64,000 bases of DNA from Bacillus carboniphilus (GCF_039522365.1 NZ_BAAADJ010000059.1:1-64000), one strand, 5' to 3'. Counted from the stretch's first letter, positions 25,012-38,594 are shown. Notes: generated by a model from the letters alone, not told the origin. Program-made: numbers and translations.

Positions 25012-26217
25012 TTGAAACCTATTCGTCCGACTAGTCCCTTTATCACTATTAACGCGCTACCAGTTGTAAAAGTCATTGGATTCTTTTTTGTCACCTTGCT
25101 TCTTCTTTTTTCTTTAAGTGGAGCCATTACAAAGCTGAATCACCAGCTAGGTCTTTCATCTTTAAATGTGCATAATGCAGTTTCGAAGCTTAATATCGAA
25201 GCTTTATATGCGGTGATGGGAACGGAAAATCGACTTTTTCTAAAGGGTTTACCTGAGGAAAAACAACAGATTCCCATCGCAAAGCCGTTACTTACCATGA
25301 CAACCAGTATCGATTTTGATCAACCGAAGTCTTTCTTAGGAAAAGAACTGCCAGGATTATACCATTATGAGCGGAATGTCGTTGCGCCAAGAGATGGTAG
25401 TGATTATACAGACATGCCTGTTGAAACACCGCCACCTGAAAGCGGGATTGAAAAGGATGCTCCAGTCAAGAATGTGGATGATTTAGATGAAAAAGAGCCC
25501 CCTTCTGAAGCAGATACACCACCTATTGAGCAAACAACAGGTGATAAAGACGTTGTATATATTTATTTTACACATAATCATGAGTCATTTTTGCCTCACC
25601 TTGAAGGAGTTACAGAACCAAATTTATCTTATCACTCTGAAGTAAATATAACGAGACTAGGGGACCGATTAAAAGATGGCTTAGAAGCAAAAGGTATTGG
25701 AACATCCGTTGATAAAACAGATATCATGGGGAAAATTATAAGTGGAGAATATGACTTTGCGGATGCCTACGATTTGTCTCGGCCAGTCGTTCAGGAAGCC
25801 TTAGCTACGAATCGTGATGTTTCCTATGTTATTGATATTCATCGTGATGCGCAGCCTCGTGAAAAGACGACGATTGAAATTGATGGTAAAAGCTATGCGA
25901 AAGTCATGTTTGTATATGGAAGAGAAAATCCAAACTATGAAGAAAATAAAAAAATAGCCGACGAACTTCATAAAAGGTTGAATGAAGCATACCCAGGGAT
26001 CAGTAGAGATGTTTTTCCGAGAGCAGGAATTGGTGTTGACGGTGTTTATAATCAAGATCTACATGGAAATGCATTACTCATTGAAATCGGAGGCTATGAA
26101 AATACATTTGAGGAACTTTTTAATACGGCAGATGCTTTTGCTGAAGTATTTAGTGAGTTTTACTGGCAAGCTGAAGCAGTCAATGCAGAAGAGGAAACTA
26201 GTAAAACAGAGCAGTAA
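25012..26217 (+). CDS. spoIIP: Stage II sporulation protein P
   Basis: A 401-aa membrane-anchored peptidoglycan hydrolase of the SpoIID-SpoIIM-SpoIIP engulfment machine. An N-terminal transmembrane helix (VIGFFFVTLLLLFSLSG) is followed by an acidic Pro-rich linker and the amidase domain: FTHNHESFLP holds zinc ligands near residue 188, VIDIHRDAQ and EIGGYENT the remaining active-site residues. TTG at 25012 follows GAGGAG. It is probably co-transcribed with gpr and yqxA. Confidence 0.95.
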   Translation: MKPIRPTSPFITINALPVVKVIGFFFVTLLLLFSLSGAITKLNHQLGLSSLNVHNAVSKLNIEALYAVMGTENRLFLKGLPEEKQQIPIAKPLLTMTTSIDFDQPKSFLGKELPGLYHYERNVVAPRDGSDYTDMPVETPPPESGIEKDAPVKNVDDLDEKEPPSEADTPPIEQTTGDKDVVYIYFTHNHESFLPHLEGVTEPNLSYHSEVNITRLGDRLKDGLEAKGIGTSVDKTDIMGKIISGEYDFADAYDLSRPVVQEALATNRDVSYVIDIHRDAQPREKTTIEIDGKSYAKVMFVYGRENPNYEENKKIADELHKRLNEAYPGISRDVFPRAGIGVDGVYNQDLHGNALLIEIGGYENTFEELFNTADAFAEVFSEFYWQAEAVNAEEETSKTEQ

Positions 26218-26274
26218 TGGATAGTTGTGTGGTTCAATTTAGCAGAAAACTCATCGTACAAAGGAGTATGAGAG

Positions 26275-26622
26275 ATGAAGAAGTTTACTCTTAAAGTTGT
26301 CGCCATTATATTTGTCCTGTTCTTTGGGGTCCTCATTGGTATGCAGTATGCCAATGAGGGGCTTGTGAAAATGAGGGGTGTTAGTGACCCGAAATTTGAA
26401 CAGCCTATATCTGTTGAACAAGCCTCAGCGGGGGAAGTCGAAGCGTCCTTTTTAGGGAATAATCTCTCTACGCATGATCTTGAAGCGAAACAACAAAGAC
26501 TTGAGGAAGTAAAGTCTTACAACATTTTCTCAACGATTGGGCGAGGTTTGGCCCAGTTTATTACGGGTGTGATCAAGGGGATTTTATCACTCCTGGGGAC
26601 GATTGTGAGTTTATTTGCTTAA
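26275..26622 (+). CDS. yqxA: YqxA family protein (DUF3679)
   Basis: A 115-aa protein with an N-terminal membrane helix (VVAIIFVLFFGVLIGMQYA), an extracellular-type middle region, and a hydrophobic C-terminus (FITGVIKGILSLLGTIVSLF). It matches YqxA in position between spoIIP and lepA. The function is unknown; the neighbourhood suggests forespore expression. ATG at 26275 follows AAGGAG. A terminator follows. Confidence 0.85.
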   Translation: MKKFTLKVVAIIFVLFFGVLIGMQYANEGLVKMRGVSDPKFEQPISVEQASAGEVEASFLGNNLSTHDLEAKQQRLEEVKSYNIFSTIGRGLAQFITGVIKGILSLLGTIVSLFA

Positions 26623-26623
26623 T

Positions 26624-26663
26624 AAAGGATGAGGGGACACATTTCTCCTCGTCCTTTTAATTT
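26624..26663 (+). terminator. Terminator after yqxA
   Basis: AAAGGATGAGG pairs with CCTCGTCCTTT, followed by a T-rich tail. Confidence 0.85.
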
Positions 26664-26750
26664 TCATTCATTTAGCCGGATACAGGTTCCGTTCATTTAG
26701 TGAAAATTAAAGACTGCCTTATTCCTTTGTCCATTTATTTCTCCAATCAA

Positions 26751-26779
26751 TTGAATCTTTCTCCATGCGCTGATATAAT
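26751..26779 (+). promoter_or_regulatory. Sigma-A promoter of lepA
   Basis: TTGAAT at 26751-26756, 17 bp, TATAAT at 26774-26779. This places the transcript start near 26786 and excludes the long frame from 26700. Confidence 0.75.
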
Positions 26780-26822
26780 CAAAAATAGTGTATTTTGCGG
26801 TAAATTAGTAGGAGTGAACCCG

Positions 26823-28661
26823 ATGAATAGAGAAGACAGACTGAAAAGGCAAGCGCGGATTCGAAATTTTTCCATTATTGCTCATATTGATCATGGAAAA
26901 TCCACACTTGCAGACCGAATACTAGAAAAAACAAATGCATTAACAGCTCGTGAAATGAAAGAACAGCTACTAGATTCGATGGATCTTGAGAGAGAGCGTG
27001 GAATTACGATTAAATTAAATGCTGTTCAATTAAAATATAAAGCTAAAGATGGCGAAGAATATATTTTCCATCTTATTGATACTCCGGGACACGTAGACTT
27101 CACTTATGAAGTTTCTCGAAGCTTAGCAGCCTGTGAGGGGGCAATCCTTGTAGTGGATGCTGCGCAAGGTATTGAAGCTCAAACGTTGGCTAACGTTTAT
27201 TTAGCGCTCGATAACGATTTGGAAATTTTACCAGTAATCAATAAAATTGACTTACCAAGTGCAGAGCCTGAGAGAGTACGCCAAGAAGTGGAAGATGTCA
27301 TTGGTCTTGATGCTTCCGATGCAGTGCTTGCTTCAGCGAAAGCTGGAATAGGTATTGAAGATATTTTAGAACAAATTGTTGAAAAAGTTCCTGCGCCTCA
27401 AGGTGATCCGGATGGACCGCTTAAAGCCCTTATTTTTGACTCACTTTATGACCCTTATCGTGGGGTAGTTGCCTACATCCGAATTGTTGAAGGTACTGTA
27501 AAACCAGGGGACAAAATAAAAATGATGGCAACAGGTAAAGAATTTGAAGTAACCGAAGTGGGAGTGTTCAACCCGAAAGCAGTTCTATGTGATGAATTAA
27601 TGGTAGGGGACGTTGGCTTCTTAACGGCGGCTATTAAAAATGTCAGTGATACAAGAGTTGGGGACACCATTACAAATGCTAAAAAAGGTGCGACTGAGGC
27701 ATTGCCTGGTTACCGTAAGTTGAACCCAATGGTTTTCTGTGGTCTGTACCCAATTGACTCATCCAAATTTAATGACCTGAGAGAAGCACTTGAGAAGCTT
27801 GAATTAAATGATTCTGCTCTTCAATTTGAGCCAGAAACGTCACAAGCGTTAGGCTTTGGCTTCCGATGTGGTTTCTTAGGACTCCTTCATATGGAAATCA
27901 TTCAAGAACGTATTGAGAGAGAGTTTAAAATTGACCTAATCACTACTGCTCCGAGTGTAATTTATAATGTATTTATGACCGATGGGGCTGAAGTGCGTGT
28001 AGATAACCCATCTAATATGCCAGACCCTCAAAAAATAGACAGAGTAGAAGAGCCGTATGTAAAAGCAACCATTATGGTTCCAAATGATTATGTTGGGGCT
28101 GTTATGGAAATTTGTCAGGAAAAACGCGGGATTTTTATTGATATGCAGTACCTAGATGAGAATCGTGTTAGCATCATCTATGAGATTCCTTTATCTGAGA
28201 TTGTCTATGACTTCTTCGACCAATTAAAATCATCTACAAAAGGATACGCATCCTTTGATTACGAGCTTATTGGTTACAAAGCTTCAAAGCTTGTGAAAAT
28301 GGATATACTCCTTAATGCTGAACGGGTCGATGCTCTAAGCTTTATTGTGCACAAGGACTCAGCTTATGAGCGAGGAAAGGTAATCGTTGATAAATTAAGA
28401 GAACTAATCCCAAGACAGCATTTCGAAGTACCAATTCAGGCAGCGATTGGCCAAAAGATTGTGGCACGTTCCACAATTAAAGCCATGCGTAAAAACGTAT
28501 TAGCGAAATGTTATGGTGGAGATATCTCCCGTAAACGTAAGCTATTAGAAAAACAAAAAGAAGGTAAAAAACGTATGAAACAAGTGGGATCTGTTGAGGT
28601 TCCGCAAGAAGCGTTTATGGCCGTTCTTAAAATGGACGATAGTCAATCGAAGAAATCATAA
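26823..28661 (+). CDS. lepA: Translation elongation factor 4
   Basis: A 612-aa ribosome-dependent GTPase (EF4/LepA). [13 protein letters not shown] is the P-loop near residue 19, DTPGHVDF is G3 and NKIDLP is G4; EF-G-like domains II, III and V follow, and the LepA-specific C-terminal domain contains [25 protein letters not shown] at 26823 follows TAGGAGTG by about 8 bases. It is terminated just before hemW. Confidence 0.97.
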   Translation: MNREDRLKRQARIRNFSIIAHIDHGKSTLADRILEKTNALTAREMKEQLLDSMDLERERGITIKLNAVQLKYKAKDGEEYIFHLIDTPGHVDFTYEVSRSLAACEGAILVVDAAQGIEAQTLANVYLALDNDLEILPVINKIDLPSAEPERVRQEVEDVIGLDASDAVLASAKAGIGIEDILEQIVEKVPAPQGDPDGPLKALIFDSLYDPYRGVVAYIRIVEGTVKPGDKIKMMATGKEFEVTEVGVFNPKAVLCDELMVGDVGFLTAAIKNVSDTRVGDTITNAKKGATEALPGYRKLNPMVFCGLYPIDSSKFNDLREALEKLELNDSALQFEPETSQALGFGFRCGFLGLLHMEIIQERIEREFKIDLITTAPSVIYNVFMTDGAEVRVDNPSNMPDPQKIDRVEEPYVKATIMVPNDYVGAVMEICQEKRGIFIDMQYLDENRVSIIYEIPLSEIVYDFFDQLKSSTKGYASFDYELIGYKASKLVKMDILLNAERVDALSFIVHKDSAYERGKVIVDKLRELIPRQHFEVPIQAAIGQKIVARSTIKAMRKNVLAKCYGGDISRKRKLLEKQKEGKKRMKQVGSVEVPQEAFMAVLKMDDSQSKKS

Positions 28662-28668
28662 GGTAGAG

Positions 28669-28697
28669 GAGGTTGGAGAAGTTCCAGCCTCTTTTTC
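28669..28697 (+). terminator. Terminator between lepA and hemW
   Basis: GAGGTTGGA pairs with TCCAGCCTC, followed by TTTTTC. Confidence 0.82.
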
Positions 28698-28719
28698 TAT
28701 CACTCGAGGTGAGATCATT

Positions 28720-29859
28720 TTGATTCAATCAGCTTATATTCATATTCCATTTTGTCACCAAATTTGTCATTACTGTGATTTTAATAAATTTTTTATTCAA
28801 GGTCAGCCGGTAGAGGCTTATTTAGACTCTCTTGAAAAAGAAATGGAGCTCGTGTTAAAGCAGTATCCAGTTAATCAGCCTTTAAAAACGATATATGTTG
28901 GTGGTGGTACACCGACATCACTAAATCCAAATCAACTTAAGCGGCTACTTGAAATTATTCAAATTCACTTACCACATAGTCAAGATTATGAATATACATT
29001 TGAAGCCAACCCTGAAGATTTGGTTGAATCGAAGCTATCGCTATTGAAGGACTTTGGTGTGAATCGATTAAGTATTGGGGTTCAGACCTTTGATGATGTA
29101 GTTTTAAAAGAAATTGGTAGGACTCATAGGAAAGAGGAAGTTCTTTCAGGAATCCGAACAGCCCAAGAAGTCGGTTTTGAAAATATGAGTATAGATTTAA
29201 TGTATAGCCTACCTAAGCAAACACTAGAGAGTGTGAAAGACTCGGTAGACACAGCCCTCGAACTACAGATTCCACATCTCTCTCTTTACTCTTTGATTGT
29301 TGAACCTAAGACGGTTTTCTATAATCAAATGAAAAAAGGTAAATTGAGTTTACCAAGCCAGGATTTAGAGGCTGATATGTATGACTATATTATTGAAACT
29401 TTATTCGAAAACAACTATAACCAATATGAAATCAGTAATTTTGCAAAAAAGGGTTTTGAAAGTAGACATAACCTAACATATTGGGATAATGAATCCTATT
29501 ATGGATTTGGAGCAGGAGCTCATAGTTATTTAGGGGGGACCCGTAGAGGGAATTTTGGACCCTTAAAAAAATATATGAGTAAGATTGAGGAAGGTGATTT
29601 CCCAGTCTTAGAGGAAACTCCATTAAGTAGAAAAGAACAAATGGAAGAAGAATTATTTTTAGGTCTTCGCAAAACAAAAGGGGTAAGTTTAAGTAGGTTT
29701 GAACAAAGGTATGGAGAAAACCTGCTGTCGGTGTATAAGGAAAGCATCAATGAATTAACTGAAAAAGAACTTGTTATGATAGAAAATGACTTCATCTTCC
29801 TATCCAAAAAAGGAAGGTTTTTAGGGAATGAAGTTTTTCAAGCGTTTCTTCAGGATTAA
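28720..29859 (+). CDS. hemW: Heme chaperone / radical SAM protein HemW
   Basis: A 379-aa radical SAM protein once called anaerobic coproporphyrinogen oxidase. HemW family members bind heme and deliver it to respiratory enzymes. The [4Fe-4S] cysteines are C12, C16 and C19 in PFCHQICHYCDF, with GGGTPTSL after. The extra HemN-type cysteine directly after the cluster motif is absent (CDF), which favours HemW over true HemN. TTG at 28720 follows GAGGTGAG. The longer frame from 28594 overlaps lepA. Confidence 0.92.
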   Translation: MIQSAYIHIPFCHQICHYCDFNKFFIQGQPVEAYLDSLEKEMELVLKQYPVNQPLKTIYVGGGTPTSLNPNQLKRLLEIIQIHLPHSQDYEYTFEANPEDLVESKLSLLKDFGVNRLSIGVQTFDDVVLKEIGRTHRKEEVLSGIRTAQEVGFENMSIDLMYSLPKQTLESVKDSVDTALELQIPHLSLYSLIVEPKTVFYNQMKKGKLSLPSQDLEADMYDYIIETLFENNYNQYEISNFAKKGFESRHNLTYWDNESYYGFGAGAHSYLGGTRRGNFGPLKKYMSKIEEGDFPVLEETPLSRKEQMEEELFLGLRKTKGVSLSRFEQRYGENLLSVYKESINELTEKELVMIENDFIFLSKKGRFLGNEVFQAFLQD

Positions 29860-29864
29860 ATCCA

Positions 29865-29893
29865 TTGACATCTATGGCGCCATTTGATACTTT
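29865..29893 (+). promoter_or_regulatory. Promoter of the hrcA operon
   Basis: TTGACA at 29865-29870, 17 bp, TACTTT at 29888-29893. It is followed by the CIRCE operator starting about 12 bases further on, so the operator overlaps the transcript start. Confidence 0.7.
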
Positions 29894-29904
29894 AATGTAT
29901 AGAT

Positions 29905-29931
29905 TTAGCACTCAGTAATTAAGAGTGCTAA
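29905..29931. promoter_or_regulatory. CIRCE operator
   Basis: TTAGCACTC-N9-GAGTGCTAA, a perfect match to the CIRCE consensus. HrcA binds it and represses the operon until heat shock titrates GroEL away. It lies between the promoter and hrcA. Confidence 0.97.
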
Positions 29932-29946
29932 TAGAGGTGATGAGCA

Positions 29947-30978
29947 TTGCTTACAGAACGTCAATTGTTAATTTTACAAGTGATTATTGATGACTTTATT
30001 CGTTCTGCTCAACCCGTTGGGTCACGTTCATTATCTAAGAAAGAAGAAATTTCTTATAGTTCAGCAACGATAAGGAACGAAATGGCTGATTTGGAGGATT
30101 TAGGGTTTATTGAAAAAACTCATACGTCTTCTGGGAGAGTTCCTTCTGAAAAAGGGTATAGGTATTATGTAGACCATCTCCTTTCTCCGAATCATATTTC
30201 GGTGAACGATATGTCTAAAATAAAATCTATCTTTGCAGATCGAATTTATGAACTCGAAAAAGTCATTCAAAAATCCGCACAGATTTTATCGGATTTAACC
30301 AATTATACATCGATTGCCTTGGGGCCGAAGTTTAAGGAACATAAGCTGAAAAAACTAGAGATTGTTCCAATCAATGATGAGACAGCAGTAGCAATCATCA
30401 TCACGGATACTGGTCACGTAGAAAATCGTATGTTTCAACTTCCGCCTTCTATTAGAAGAGAAGACTTAGAGAAACTCATGAACATCTTAAATGAGAGGTT
30501 GGAAGGAGTACCATTATACGATTTACGGAATAAGATTTTTAAAGAAATCTCAATTGTTCTGAAAAAGCATATACAAAATTACGATGACATGCTTGCCAAT
30601 ATGGGAGATACCTTTGAAATTTCATTGCATGATAAATTATTTTTTAGTGGGAAGACCAATATCTTAAATCAGCCTGAATTTCATGACGTGGAAACATTCC
30701 GTTCATTGATGTCAGTCATTGAAAATCAAGATGAAAGTCTATACCAAATCATGCGAAAAAATCCATCTGGAATCCATGTTAGAATTGGCCGTGAAATTAA
30801 CACATCTGCAATGGAAAATTGTTCGTTGATTACGGCTACGTATACAATGGGGGAGGAACCTGTTGGAACTATTGCCCTACTTGGTCCTAAAAGAATGGAT
30901 TATTCAAGAGCGATCACTTTACTGAACTATTTAGGTAATGACTTGACATCCGTTCTAAACAAGTTGTATCATTCTTAA
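29947..30978 (+). CDS. hrcA: Heat-inducible transcription repressor HrcA
   Basis: A 343-aa repressor of the class I heat-shock genes. The N-terminal winged helix contains [41 protein letters not shown]; the C-terminal GAF-like domain senses GroEL. TTG at 29947 follows AGAGGTGA by about 7 bases. It controls its own operon through the CIRCE site just upstream. Confidence 0.97.
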   Translation: MLTERQLLILQVIIDDFIRSAQPVGSRSLSKKEEISYSSATIRNEMADLEDLGFIEKTHTSSGRVPSEKGYRYYVDHLLSPNHISVNDMSKIKSIFADRIYELEKVIQKSAQILSDLTNYTSIALGPKFKEHKLKKLEIVPINDETAVAIIITDTGHVENRMFQLPPSIRREDLEKLMNILNERLEGVPLYDLRNKIFKEISIVLKKHIQNYDDMLANMGDTFEISLHDKLFFSGKTNILNQPEFHDVETFRSLMSVIENQDESLYQIMRKNPSGIHVRIGREINTSAMENCSLITATYTMGEEPVGTIALLGPKRMDYSRAITLLNYLGNDLTSVLNKLYHS

Positions 30979-31006
30979 TTTGCATGGGTATACATGAAGA
31001 TAGAAA

Positions 31007-31042
31007 CTGAGCGAGTTTGATAATAACTTCTCGCTCTTCCTT
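31007..31042 (+). terminator. Attenuator-like hairpin between hrcA and grpE
   Basis: GAGCGAG and CTCGCTC form a 7-bp stem with a weak T-tract (TTCCTTAT). It may reduce read-through rather than stop it. Confidence 0.5.
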
Positions 31043-31139
31043 ATGGCCTTTTTACCTTGCAATTAAGATGAATTATAGAGAAATTTTGCTTACTATTTAC
31101 AGGTGTTCCTGTTGATTGTACTTCAAGGAGGTGAAACCG

Positions 31140-33588
<2,449 letters not shown>

Positions 33589-33596
33589 TTAGAAAT

Positions 33597-33630
33597 AGTC
33601 AAAGCTGGAAAATCTGGCTTTGACTTTTTT
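33597..33630 (+). terminator. Terminator between dnaK and dnaJ
   Basis: AGTCAAAGC pairs with GCTTTGACT, followed by six T. It probably lowers dnaJ expression relative to dnaK. Confidence 0.85.
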
Positions 33631-33694
33631 CTAGTAAACAAAAAAAATCAATGTTACAATATTCTTTATGTGAAATAAATCGGGAGTGAGTGTT

Positions 33695-34810
33695 TTGAGC
33701 AAAAGGGACTATTATGAAGTGCTCGGAGTTAGTGAGAGCGCTAGTAAAGAAGAGATAAAAAAAGCATACCGAAAGCTCTCCAAAAAATATCATCCTGACA
33801 TCAACAAAGAAGCGGATGCTGCAGATAAATTTAAAGAAGTCAAAGAGGCTTATGAAGTGTTGAGCGATGAACAAAAACGCGCCCAATACGATCGATTTGG
33901 ACATCAAGATCCAAATCAAGGTTTTGGCGGTGGCCAAGGTTTCGGTGGCGGATTTGGATTTGAGGATATATTTGAAACGTTTTTTGGAGGAGGAGGTTCT
34001 CGCCGAAGAGATCCTAATGCCCCAAGACAAGGTGCTGACCTTCAGTACACCATGACTGTAACATTTGAGGAAGCAGCTTTTGGAAAAGAGACAACGATTG
34101 AAATTCCTAAGGAAGAAACATGTTCAACCTGCTCAGGTAGTGGCGCAAAGCCTGGTACTAAACCAGATACATGCGGGCACTGTCACGGTACAGGCCAATT
34201 AAATCAAGAACAGAATACAGCTTTTGGTAGAATCGTTAACCGTAGAGCTTGTCATTATTGTCAAGGAACTGGAAAGATTATTAAAGACAAGTGTTCAACA
34301 TGTGGTGGCGATGGAACCGTTCAAAAGCGTAAGAAAATCGAGGTTAAGATTCCAGCTGGTATTGATGATGGTCAACAATTACGTGTGACTGGCCAAGGTG
34401 AACCAGGTGTGAATGGTGGTCCTGCTGGAGATCTTTACATTGTATTCCGTGTACAACGTCATGAATTTTTCGAACGTGATGGAGATGACATATACTGTGA
34501 AATGCCGATAACGTTTGTTCAAGCATCACTCGGTGATGAAATTGAAGTGCCAACTTTACATGGTAGAGTGAAATTGAAAATTCCTGCAGGCACACAAACG
34601 GGTACAAGATTCCGTCTAAAAGGAAAAGGAGTACCAAATGTAAGAGGCTACGGTGTTGGTGACCAACATATTCGAGTGAAAATTATAACACCTACAAAAC
34701 TTTCAGATAAGCAAAAGCAGTTGTTAAGAGAATTTGCTGAGTTAAGTGGAACGGTCCCAGATGAACAACAGGAAAGTTTCTTTGAAAAAGTAAAGAAAGC
34801 ATTTAGATAA
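33695..34810 (+). CDS. dnaJ: Chaperone DnaJ (Hsp40)
   Basis: A 371-aa co-chaperone that stimulates the DnaK ATPase. The J domain is at the N-terminus with H33-P34-D35, followed by a Gly/Phe-rich linker, a zinc domain with four CxxCxGxG repeats ([32 protein letters not shown]) and the C-terminal substrate and dimer domains. TTG at 33695 follows CGGGAGTGAG by 7 bases; GTG at 33686 lies in that site. Confidence 0.96.
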   Translation: MSKRDYYEVLGVSESASKEEIKKAYRKLSKKYHPDINKEADAADKFKEVKEAYEVLSDEQKRAQYDRFGHQDPNQGFGGGQGFGGGFGFEDIFETFFGGGGSRRRDPNAPRQGADLQYTMTVTFEEAAFGKETTIEIPKEETCSTCSGSGAKPGTKPDTCGHCHGTGQLNQEQNTAFGRIVNRRACHYCQGTGKIIKDKCSTCGGDGTVQKRKKIEVKIPAGIDDGQQLRVTGQGEPGVNGGPAGDLYIVFRVQRHEFFERDGDDIYCEMPITFVQASLGDEIEVPTLHGRVKLKIPAGTQTGTRFRLKGKGVPNVRGYGVGDQHIRVKIITPTKLSDKQKQLLREFAELSGTVPDEQQESFFEKVKKAFR

Positions 34811-34842
34811 ACTCTTATGAATAAGAAATGGAGTTGGTAGAA

Positions 34843-35781
34843 GTGAAATGGTCTGAAATTTGTATCCATACAACGAATGAAGCGGTTGAACCTGTTTCAA
34901 ACATCTTACACGAAGCAGGTGCAAGTGGTGTTGTAATTGAGGATCCTTTGGAGTTATCTAAGGAAAGGGAAGATCAATTCGGAGAAATCTACCAACTCAA
35001 TCCTGATGACTATCCTTCAGAAGGGGTCATTGTAAAGGCCTATTTACCAGTGAATAGCTTTCTAGGTGAAACCGTTGAAGAAATTAAACAGTCTATCCAA
35101 AACCTTGTGACTTTCGATATTGATATTGGTGAAAATAAAGTAACCATTTCAGAGGTTCATGAAGAAGAGTGGGCAACAGCATGGAAAAAGTATTATAACC
35201 CTGTAAAAATATCAGAGCGCTTTACCATCGTTCCGACATGGGAAGAGTACACACCTGTTCATAGTGATGAGTTGATTATTGAATTAGACCCTGGCATGGC
35301 ATTTGGTACAGGAACACATCCAACAACGGTTATGTGTATCCAAGCACTGGAGAGAACTGTTAAGGATGGAGACCAAGTGGTTGATGTTGGAACAGGTTCT
35401 GGAGTGTTAAGTGTAGCAGCTGCCCTTTTAGGTGCAGAAAATATTAAGGCCCTTGACCTTGATGAGGTAGCCGTTCATTCAGCGCGATTAAATACAAAGC
35501 TAAATAAAGTTCAGGACCGCGTTACAGTCGCACAAGGAAACTTACTAGATGGTGTAGAAGAAGACGTTGACGTTATTGTCGCGAATATATTAGCTGAAGT
35601 AATCGTTCGTTTCACTGGAGATGCTTATACTAAAGTGAAAAAAGGTGGATATTTTATCACATCTGGTATCATTCAGCAGAAAAAGCAATTAGTGAAAGAA
35701 GCTCTAATTAAAGAAGGCTTTGAAATAGAAGAAACGCTTGTTATGGAAGACTGGGTCGCTTTTATTGCTAAGAAAAAATGA
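34843..35781 (+). CDS. prmA: Ribosomal protein L11 methyltransferase
   Basis: A 312-aa SAM-dependent enzyme that methylates ribosomal protein L11. The N-terminal ferredoxin-like recognition domain starts [19 protein letters not shown]; the catalytic domain has [15 protein letters not shown] near residue 180 and the NILAEV motif. GTG at 34843 is preferred over ATG at 34828 because family members begin MKWSE and GGAG lies 9 bases upstream. It follows dnaJ, as in B. subtilis (yqeT). Confidence 0.95.
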   Translation: MKWSEICIHTTNEAVEPVSNILHEAGASGVVIEDPLELSKEREDQFGEIYQLNPDDYPSEGVIVKAYLPVNSFLGETVEEIKQSIQNLVTFDIDIGENKVTISEVHEEEWATAWKKYYNPVKISERFTIVPTWEEYTPVHSDELIIELDPGMAFGTGTHPTTVMCIQALERTVKDGDQVVDVGTGSGVLSVAAALLGAENIKALDLDEVAVHSARLNTKLNKVQDRVTVAQGNLLDGVEEDVDVIVANILAEVIVRFTGDAYTKVKKGGYFITSGIIQQKKQLVKEALIKEGFEIEETLVMEDWVAFIAKKK

Positions 35782-35799
35782 TTAGGTTAGGTGAGCATC

Positions 35800-36552
35800 A
35801 TGCAAAGGTATTTCGTTGACTCTGAACAAATGGATCATGATCAAATTTTCATTAAGGGTGAAGATGCTCACCATATTAATCGTGTTATGCGAATGAAGAG
35901 TGGAGACTCTTTCATTGTTGTTTTACCTGATGGGCGTTCTTCTGTTTGTGAGATTACCCAAATAGAAGAAAATCAAGTAACAGCGAAATCGAGTGGTTGG
36001 ACAAAAGAAGAAAAAGAGTTACCTATTCGAGTTGCTATTGGGAGCGGTCTGCCAAAAGGGGATAAATTAGAATGGATCATCCAAAAGGGCACAGAGCTTG
36101 GTGCCCATGAGTTTATCCCTTTTAATGCTGCTCGCTCTATTGTAAAGTGGGATCAAAAGAAATCCGATAAAAAGCTTCAAAGATGGGAGAAAATTGCTAA
36201 AGAGGCAGCAGAGCAATCACATAGGACAATTGTTCCAAAGATTTATGCTCCTATCAATTTAAAAGAAGTTATAACTAAGAGTAAAGACTTTTCATATAAA
36301 ATGATTGCTTATGAAGAAGAAGCGAAAAAAGGACAGCGGTCTCGTTTTGCTTCTATCCTACAGTCATTAAATCAAGAAGATTCACTACTTGTTTTATTTG
36401 GTCCAGAAGGTGGATTTTCGGAACAAGAAGTAAAGGAACTTGAAGAGAACGGGTTTATTTCAGTTGGATTAGGTCCAAGAATACTAAGAACAGAAACAGC
36501 ACCATTATATGTATTATCTGCAGTATCTTATCATTTTGAATTATTGAGGTGA
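35800..36552 (+). CDS. rsmE: 16S rRNA m3U1498 methyltransferase
   Basis: A 250-aa SPOUT-class enzyme that methylates N3 of U1498 in 16S rRNA. An N-terminal PUA-like domain (MQRYFVDSEQ, HHINRVMRMK) is followed by the knotted SAM site (LFGPEGGFSEQEV, LGPRILRTETAPLYVLS). ATG at 35800 is chosen with TTAGGTGAG upstream; GTG at 35791 is inside that site. It is closely spaced with prmA and mtaB. Confidence 0.95.
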   Translation: MQRYFVDSEQMDHDQIFIKGEDAHHINRVMRMKSGDSFIVVLPDGRSSVCEITQIEENQVTAKSSGWTKEEKELPIRVAIGSGLPKGDKLEWIIQKGTELGAHEFIPFNAARSIVKWDQKKSDKKLQRWEKIAKEAAEQSHRTIVPKIYAPINLKEVITKSKDFSYKMIAYEEEAKKGQRSRFASILQSLNQEDSLLVLFGPEGGFSEQEVKELEENGFISVGLGPRILRTETAPLYVLSAVSYHFELLR

Positions 36553-36558
36553 AGAATC

Positions 36559-37911
36559 ATGCCAGCAGTTGCTTTCCATACACTAGGTTGTAAGGTTAAC
36601 CATTATGAAACCGAAGCCATTTGGCAACTTTTTAAAGAAGAAGGATATGACAGAACTGATTTTGAAAAAACCGCTGATGTATATGTAATCAACACATGTA
36701 CCGTTACGAATACAGGTGATAAAAAAAGTAGACAAGTAATCCGAAGAGCCATTAGGAAGAATCCTGATGCTGTTATTTGTGTAACTGGATGCTACGCCCA
36801 GACGTCGCCTGCTGAAATTATGGCAATTCCAGGTGTGGATATTGTTGTTGGGACCCAAGATCGCAGAAAAATGCTTGACTATATCGAGCAGTATAAAGAA
36901 GAAAGACAACCGATTAACGGTGTTCGAAACATTATGAAAAACAGAGTTTACGAGGAGTTAGACGTACCTTACTTCACGGATCGGACACGTGCCTCACTAA
37001 AAATCCAAGAGGGTTGTAATAACTTCTGTACTTTCTGTATTATTCCATGGGCAAGAGGGTTAATGCGTTCTCGTGACCCTCAAGAAGTCATTCGCCAAGC
37101 ACAACAGTTGGTAGATGCAGGTTATAAAGAAATCGTGTTAACAGGTATTCACACAGGTGGCTATGGTGAAGATATGAAGGACTATAATTTGGCGATGCTA
37201 TTAAGAGACTTGGAATCACAAGTCAAGGGGTTAAAGCGACTCCGTATTTCCTCCATTGAAGCAAGTCAAATTACAGATGAAGTCATCGAAGTGATTGATC
37301 AATCTAATGTTATTGTGCGTCATTTGCACATTCCAATACAGTCCGGATCTGATACTGTATTGAAACGCATGAGAAGAAAATACACTATGGAATTCTTTGC
37401 AGAACGTCTAGAAAGATTGAAGGAAGTATTGCCAGGGCTTGCGATTACTTCCGACGTTATCGTTGGCTTTCCTGGTGAAACAGAAGAAGAATTTATGGAA
37501 ACATACAATTTTGTGAAAGAACATCGTTTTTCTGAATTACATGTGTTCCCTTACTCTAAGAGATCTGGGACTCCAGCTGCAAGAATGGAAGATCAAGTAG
37601 ACGAAGAAGTAAAAAATGAACGTGTTCATCGTCTAATTGCGCTTTCTGAGCAGCTAAGTAAAGAATATGCGTCTGCTTTTGAAAACGAAGTACTTGAGGT
37701 TATTCCAGAAGATAAATTCAAAGAAAACCCTGAGAGTGGACTTTATGAAGGGTTTACGGATAATTATCTAAAAGTAGTCTTCCCAGCAACTGAAGAGATG
37801 GTTGGGAAGTTAGTGAAGGTTAAGATTACAAAATCAGGCTACCCATATAGTGAAGCAAAATTTGTAAGGGTACTTAAAGATTTCGACCAACAAGAAAAGA
37901 CAGCGATTTGA
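36559..37911 (+). CDS. mtaB: tRNA t6A37 methylthiotransferase MtaB
   Basis: A 450-aa radical SAM enzyme (YqeV) that adds a methylthio group to t6A37 of tRNA. The N-terminal UPF0004 domain carries cysteines in [16 protein letters not shown] and VTGCYAQ for the auxiliary cluster. The radical SAM cysteines are in [16 protein letters not shown] near residue 153, and a TRAM domain lies at the C-terminus. AGGTGAAG precedes ATG at 36559. Its end overlaps the longest possible deoC frame. Confidence 0.96.
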   Translation: MPAVAFHTLGCKVNHYETEAIWQLFKEEGYDRTDFEKTADVYVINTCTVTNTGDKKSRQVIRRAIRKNPDAVICVTGCYAQTSPAEIMAIPGVDIVVGTQDRRKMLDYIEQYKEERQPINGVRNIMKNRVYEELDVPYFTDRTRASLKIQEGCNNFCTFCIIPWARGLMRSRDPQEVIRQAQQLVDAGYKEIVLTGIHTGGYGEDMKDYNLAMLLRDLESQVKGLKRLRISSIEASQITDEVIEVIDQSNVIVRHLHIPIQSGSDTVLKRMRRKYTMEFFAERLERLKEVLPGLAITSDVIVGFPGETEEEFMETYNFVKEHRFSELHVFPYSKRSGTPAARMEDQVDEEVKNERVHRLIALSEQLSKEYASAFENEVLEVIPEDKFKENPESGLYEGFTDNYLKVVFPATEEMVGKLVKVKITKSGYPYSEAKFVRVLKDFDQQEKTAI

Positions 37912-37925
37912 AGGGAGCTTGTAAC

Positions 37926-38594
37926 ATGCAAGATGTAGCAAGAATGATTGATCACACTTTATTAAAACCGGAAGCAACTGAGGAGCAAATTATCACACTT
38001 TGTCAGGAAGCTAGAGACTACCATTTTGCCAGTGTGTGTGTGAACCCAGCGTGGGTGAAGCTTGCTAGTCAGCAGCTTCAAGGATCTGATGTAAAGGTGT
38101 GTACAGTCATTGGTTTTCCATTAGGTGCAAGTTCACCAGATGTAAAAGCTTTTGAAACAAAAAAGGCGATTGAAGATGGGGCACATGAAGTGGATATGGT
38201 AATCAACATCGGTGCTATGAAAAGTGGGAACTATGATGTGGTTCTTGAAGATATAAAAGCTGTTGTTGAGGCGGCAGGAAATGCTGCATTATCAAAAGTA
38301 ATCATCGAAACGGCCCTATTGACGAACGATGAAAAAATAAAGGCATGCGAATTATCTGTACAGGCAGGTGCAGATTTTGTAAAAACGTCTACTGGTTTTT
38401 CAAAAGGTGGAGCAACGATAGAAGATATAGCTCTAATGAGAAAAACTGTTGGTCCAGATATCGGTGTAAAAGCATCAGGTGGCGTGAGAAGCGCAGAAGA
38501 TGCAAAGAACATGATTGAAGCAGGGGCAACTCGATTAGGGGCAAGTTCTGGCGTAGCAATTGTTAAAGGATTAACTGCTGAATCTGATTATTAA
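37926..38594 (+). CDS. deoC: Deoxyribose-phosphate aldolase
   Basis: A 222-aa class I aldolase that splits 2-deoxyribose 5-phosphate into glyceraldehyde 3-phosphate and acetaldehyde during deoxynucleoside breakdown. The Schiff-base lysine is in [14 protein letters not shown], and KASGGVRS supplies the second conserved lysine. ATG at 37926 follows AAGGGAG by 8 bases. In B. subtilis deoC lies in the deoC-nupC-pdp operon elsewhere, so its place after mtaB differs from that genome. Confidence 0.96.
   Translation: MQDVARMIDHTLLKPEATEEQIITLCQEARDYHFASVCVNPAWVKLASQQLQGSDVKVCTVIGFPLGASSPDVKAFETKKAIEDGAHEVDMVINIGAMKSGNYDVVLEDIKAVVEAAGNAALSKVIIETALLTNDEKIKACELSVQAGADFVKTSTGFSKGGATIEDIALMRKTVGPDIGVKASGGVRSAEDAKNMIEAGATRLGASSGVAIVKGLTAESDY

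Noticed and set aside
28594-28719. Longer hemW start overlapping lepA
   Set aside because: A terminator at 28669-28697 separates the genes and the family N-terminus begins at the TTG at 28720.
33599-34030. Minus-strand 143-aa frame near the start of dnaJ
   Set aside because: It is antisense to dnaJ and the dnaK-dnaJ terminator, with no ribosome site.
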